From assembly GCA_031254225.1 (NCBI GenBank), contig JAIRUU010000012.1, positions 1-5,267 on the forward strand: a stretch of 5,267 bases of DNA. The letters run 5' to 3'. The notes below the pieces were generated by a model that was given only the letters and a program-made list of their open reading frames with translations, made no database searches and was not told the DNA's origin. Origin of the DNA: Candidatus Elusimicrobium euhamitermitis (GTDB lineage Bacteria; Elusimicrobiota; Elusimicrobia; Elusimicrobiales; Elusimicrobiaceae). Positions 4,507-5,267 of this stretch are shown in pieces; within the stretch, counting starts at the first letter, position 1; each line of letters begins with the position of its first letter. A program made the translations under genes and the position numbers.

Positions 4507-5010
4507 ATGGCAAGAAACGTAACAATGAACGGCGCGCCTGTAACCATACTGGGCGCGGAGCTTAAAGTGGGCGGCAAAGCGCCGCAGTTCAGATTAAGCG
4601 CAAATGACCTGCAAGAAACAAAATTATCAGATTACCTCGGCAGACCTATAATATTATCAATAGTACCGTCGGTGGATACTCCTGTCTGCAATATACAGAC
4701 CAGGCGTTTTAACCAGGAAGCGGCAAATCTTCCGGGCGTGACTTTTATTACAATCAGCAAAGATTTGCCTTTTGCGCAAAAACGCTGGTGCGCCGCCGCT
4801 GGCGTGGATAAAGTGATTACGCTGTCTGATTACAGAAATCCTGAGTTTGGCACGGATTACGGTCTGCTGATTAAAGAAATGCATCTTTTGACAAGGGCGG
4901 TTTTCGTGCTTGATAAAGAAGGCGTTATACGGTATATGGAATTTGTAAAAGAAATAGGCAAAGAGCCTGATTATAAAAAAGTGCTTGACGCCGCAAAGTT
5001 GTTGGTATAG
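4507..5010 (+). CDS. tpx: Thiol peroxidase, Tpx-type 2-Cys peroxiredoxin
   Basis: Tpx reduces hydrogen peroxide and organic peroxides with electrons from thioredoxin. The 167-residue length is typical. The N-terminal beta hairpin (VTMNGAPVTILG) and the AxxF motif region GGKAPQFRL, characteristic of Tpx, are present. The active site SVDTPVC holds T58 and the peroxidatic C61. The resolving C95 lies in RWCAAAG, the same numbering as E. coli Tpx. The conserved Arg of the active site is probably R130 (LLTRAVFVLD). No signal peptide is seen, so it should be cytosolic. The ATG is preceded by a G-rich Shine-Dalgarno sequence (CGGGGG, 4495-4500). It stands 10 nt before dfx with no terminator, so these two are surely co-transcribed; the hairpin between rbr and tpx suggests partly separate expression from rbr. 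Confidence 0.96.
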   Translation: MARNVTMNGAPVTILGAELKVGGKAPQFRLSANDLQETKLSDYLGRPIILSIVPSVDTPVCNIQTRRFNQEAANLPGVTFITISKDLPFAQKRWCAAAGVDKVITLSDYRNPEFGTDYGLLIKEMHLLTRAVFVLDKEGVIRYMEFVKEIGKEPDYKKVLDAAKLLV

Positions 5011-5020
5011 GGGAAAAAAT

Positions 5021-5267
5021 ATGTCAAAAATATACGAAGTTTATAAATGCGCCGAATGCGGCGATATCATATCAGTAGTAATTGAAGGCAAAGCGGATAA
5101 ATTTGAATGCTGCGGCAAACCCATGGTCAAAATGGTTGAAAACACCGTTGACGCGTCTAAAGAAAAACACGTTCCGGTTATTGAAAAAGCCGAGGGCGGT
5201 TATAAAATAAAAGTGGGCGCGGCCCCGCACCCCATGCTGCCGGAACATTATATACAGTTCATTGAAC
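5021..5267 (+). CDS. dfx: Desulfoferrodoxin (superoxide reductase), 5' part, cut by window end
   Basis: Desulfoferrodoxin reduces superoxide to hydrogen peroxide in the cytosol, without forming oxygen. The first 82 residues are visible. The N-terminal desulforedoxin-like centre I has its four cysteines, C10-x2-C13 (YKCAEC) and the pair C30-C31 (FECCGKPM), marking the two-iron class I form. The catalytic centre II begins with the EKHVP motif (E48, K49, H50), where the Lys attracts superoxide, and continues with H70 (PHPM) and H76 (PEHY). The remaining Cys and His ligands lie beyond the window. The ATG at 5021 has a Shine-Dalgarno sequence AGGGGA with 6-nt spacing, partly within the tpx stop region. 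Its product, hydrogen peroxide, is the substrate of the adjacent Tpx and rubrerythrin, which explains the clustering. Confidence 0.96.
   Translation, partial: MSKIYEVYKCAECGDIISVVIEGKADKFECCGKPMVKMVENTVDASKEKHVPVIEKAEGGYKIKVGAAPHPMLPEHYIQFIE

Noticed and set aside
1..5267. CRISPR array, IS element or prophage genes
   Set aside because: No regularly spaced repeats, transposase motifs, terminal repeats or phage genes were seen.

Overview
The window suggests a strictly anaerobic or microaerophobic bacterium with type IV pilin-like proteins, most likely a member of the Elusimicrobiota (Elusimicrobium-like). This assignment is inference. It rests on a rubrerythrin / thiol peroxidase / desulfoferrodoxin set together with pilin-like genes that share the helix FTLIELLVVVLIIGILAA and short Cys-containing C-termini, a style I associate with that phylum. 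No marker gene here fixes the species.

Layout. Positions 1-2070 (+) hold a probable gyrA-led operon: the 3' part of gyrA (coiled-coil end and complete six-bladed C-terminal DNA-wrapping domain), then, 5 nt later, a DUF5674-type gene, which overlaps by 10 nt a small uncharacterised helical protein gene. A perfect 11-bp hairpin at 2096-2132, with A-run and T-run on its two sides, ends this operon and also the converging pilin gene. Positions 2146-3624 form a surface-protein cluster: two type IV pilin-like genes on the minus strand, separated by tRNA-Cys(GCA) on the plus strand. The first pilin has a remarkable cysteine-rich tail. Both pilin genes lack a Shine-Dalgarno sequence and share a -10-like block ending exactly 6 nt before the ATG, which suggests leaderless transcripts. 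The gaps around the tRNA hold a promoter, an apparently orphan plus-strand terminator and a very long hairpin.

Positions 3625-5267 (+) hold an oxidative-stress cluster: an upstream region with a PerR-like box and a good sigma-70-like promoter, then rubrerythrin (rbr), an intrinsic terminator, thiol peroxidase (tpx) and the start of desulfoferrodoxin (dfx), which runs off the window.

How it works together. In the last cluster, desulfoferrodoxin reduces superoxide to hydrogen peroxide without releasing oxygen, and rubrerythrin and Tpx remove peroxides. This is the classic anaerobe alternative to superoxide dismutase and catalase. The pilin cluster appears unrelated in function and looks like an accessory block between core genes. 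The most unusual items are the cysteine-rich pilin tail, the shared leaderless-type start of the two pilins, the overlapping pair of unknown genes behind gyrA, and a possible small RNA divergent from the first pilin.
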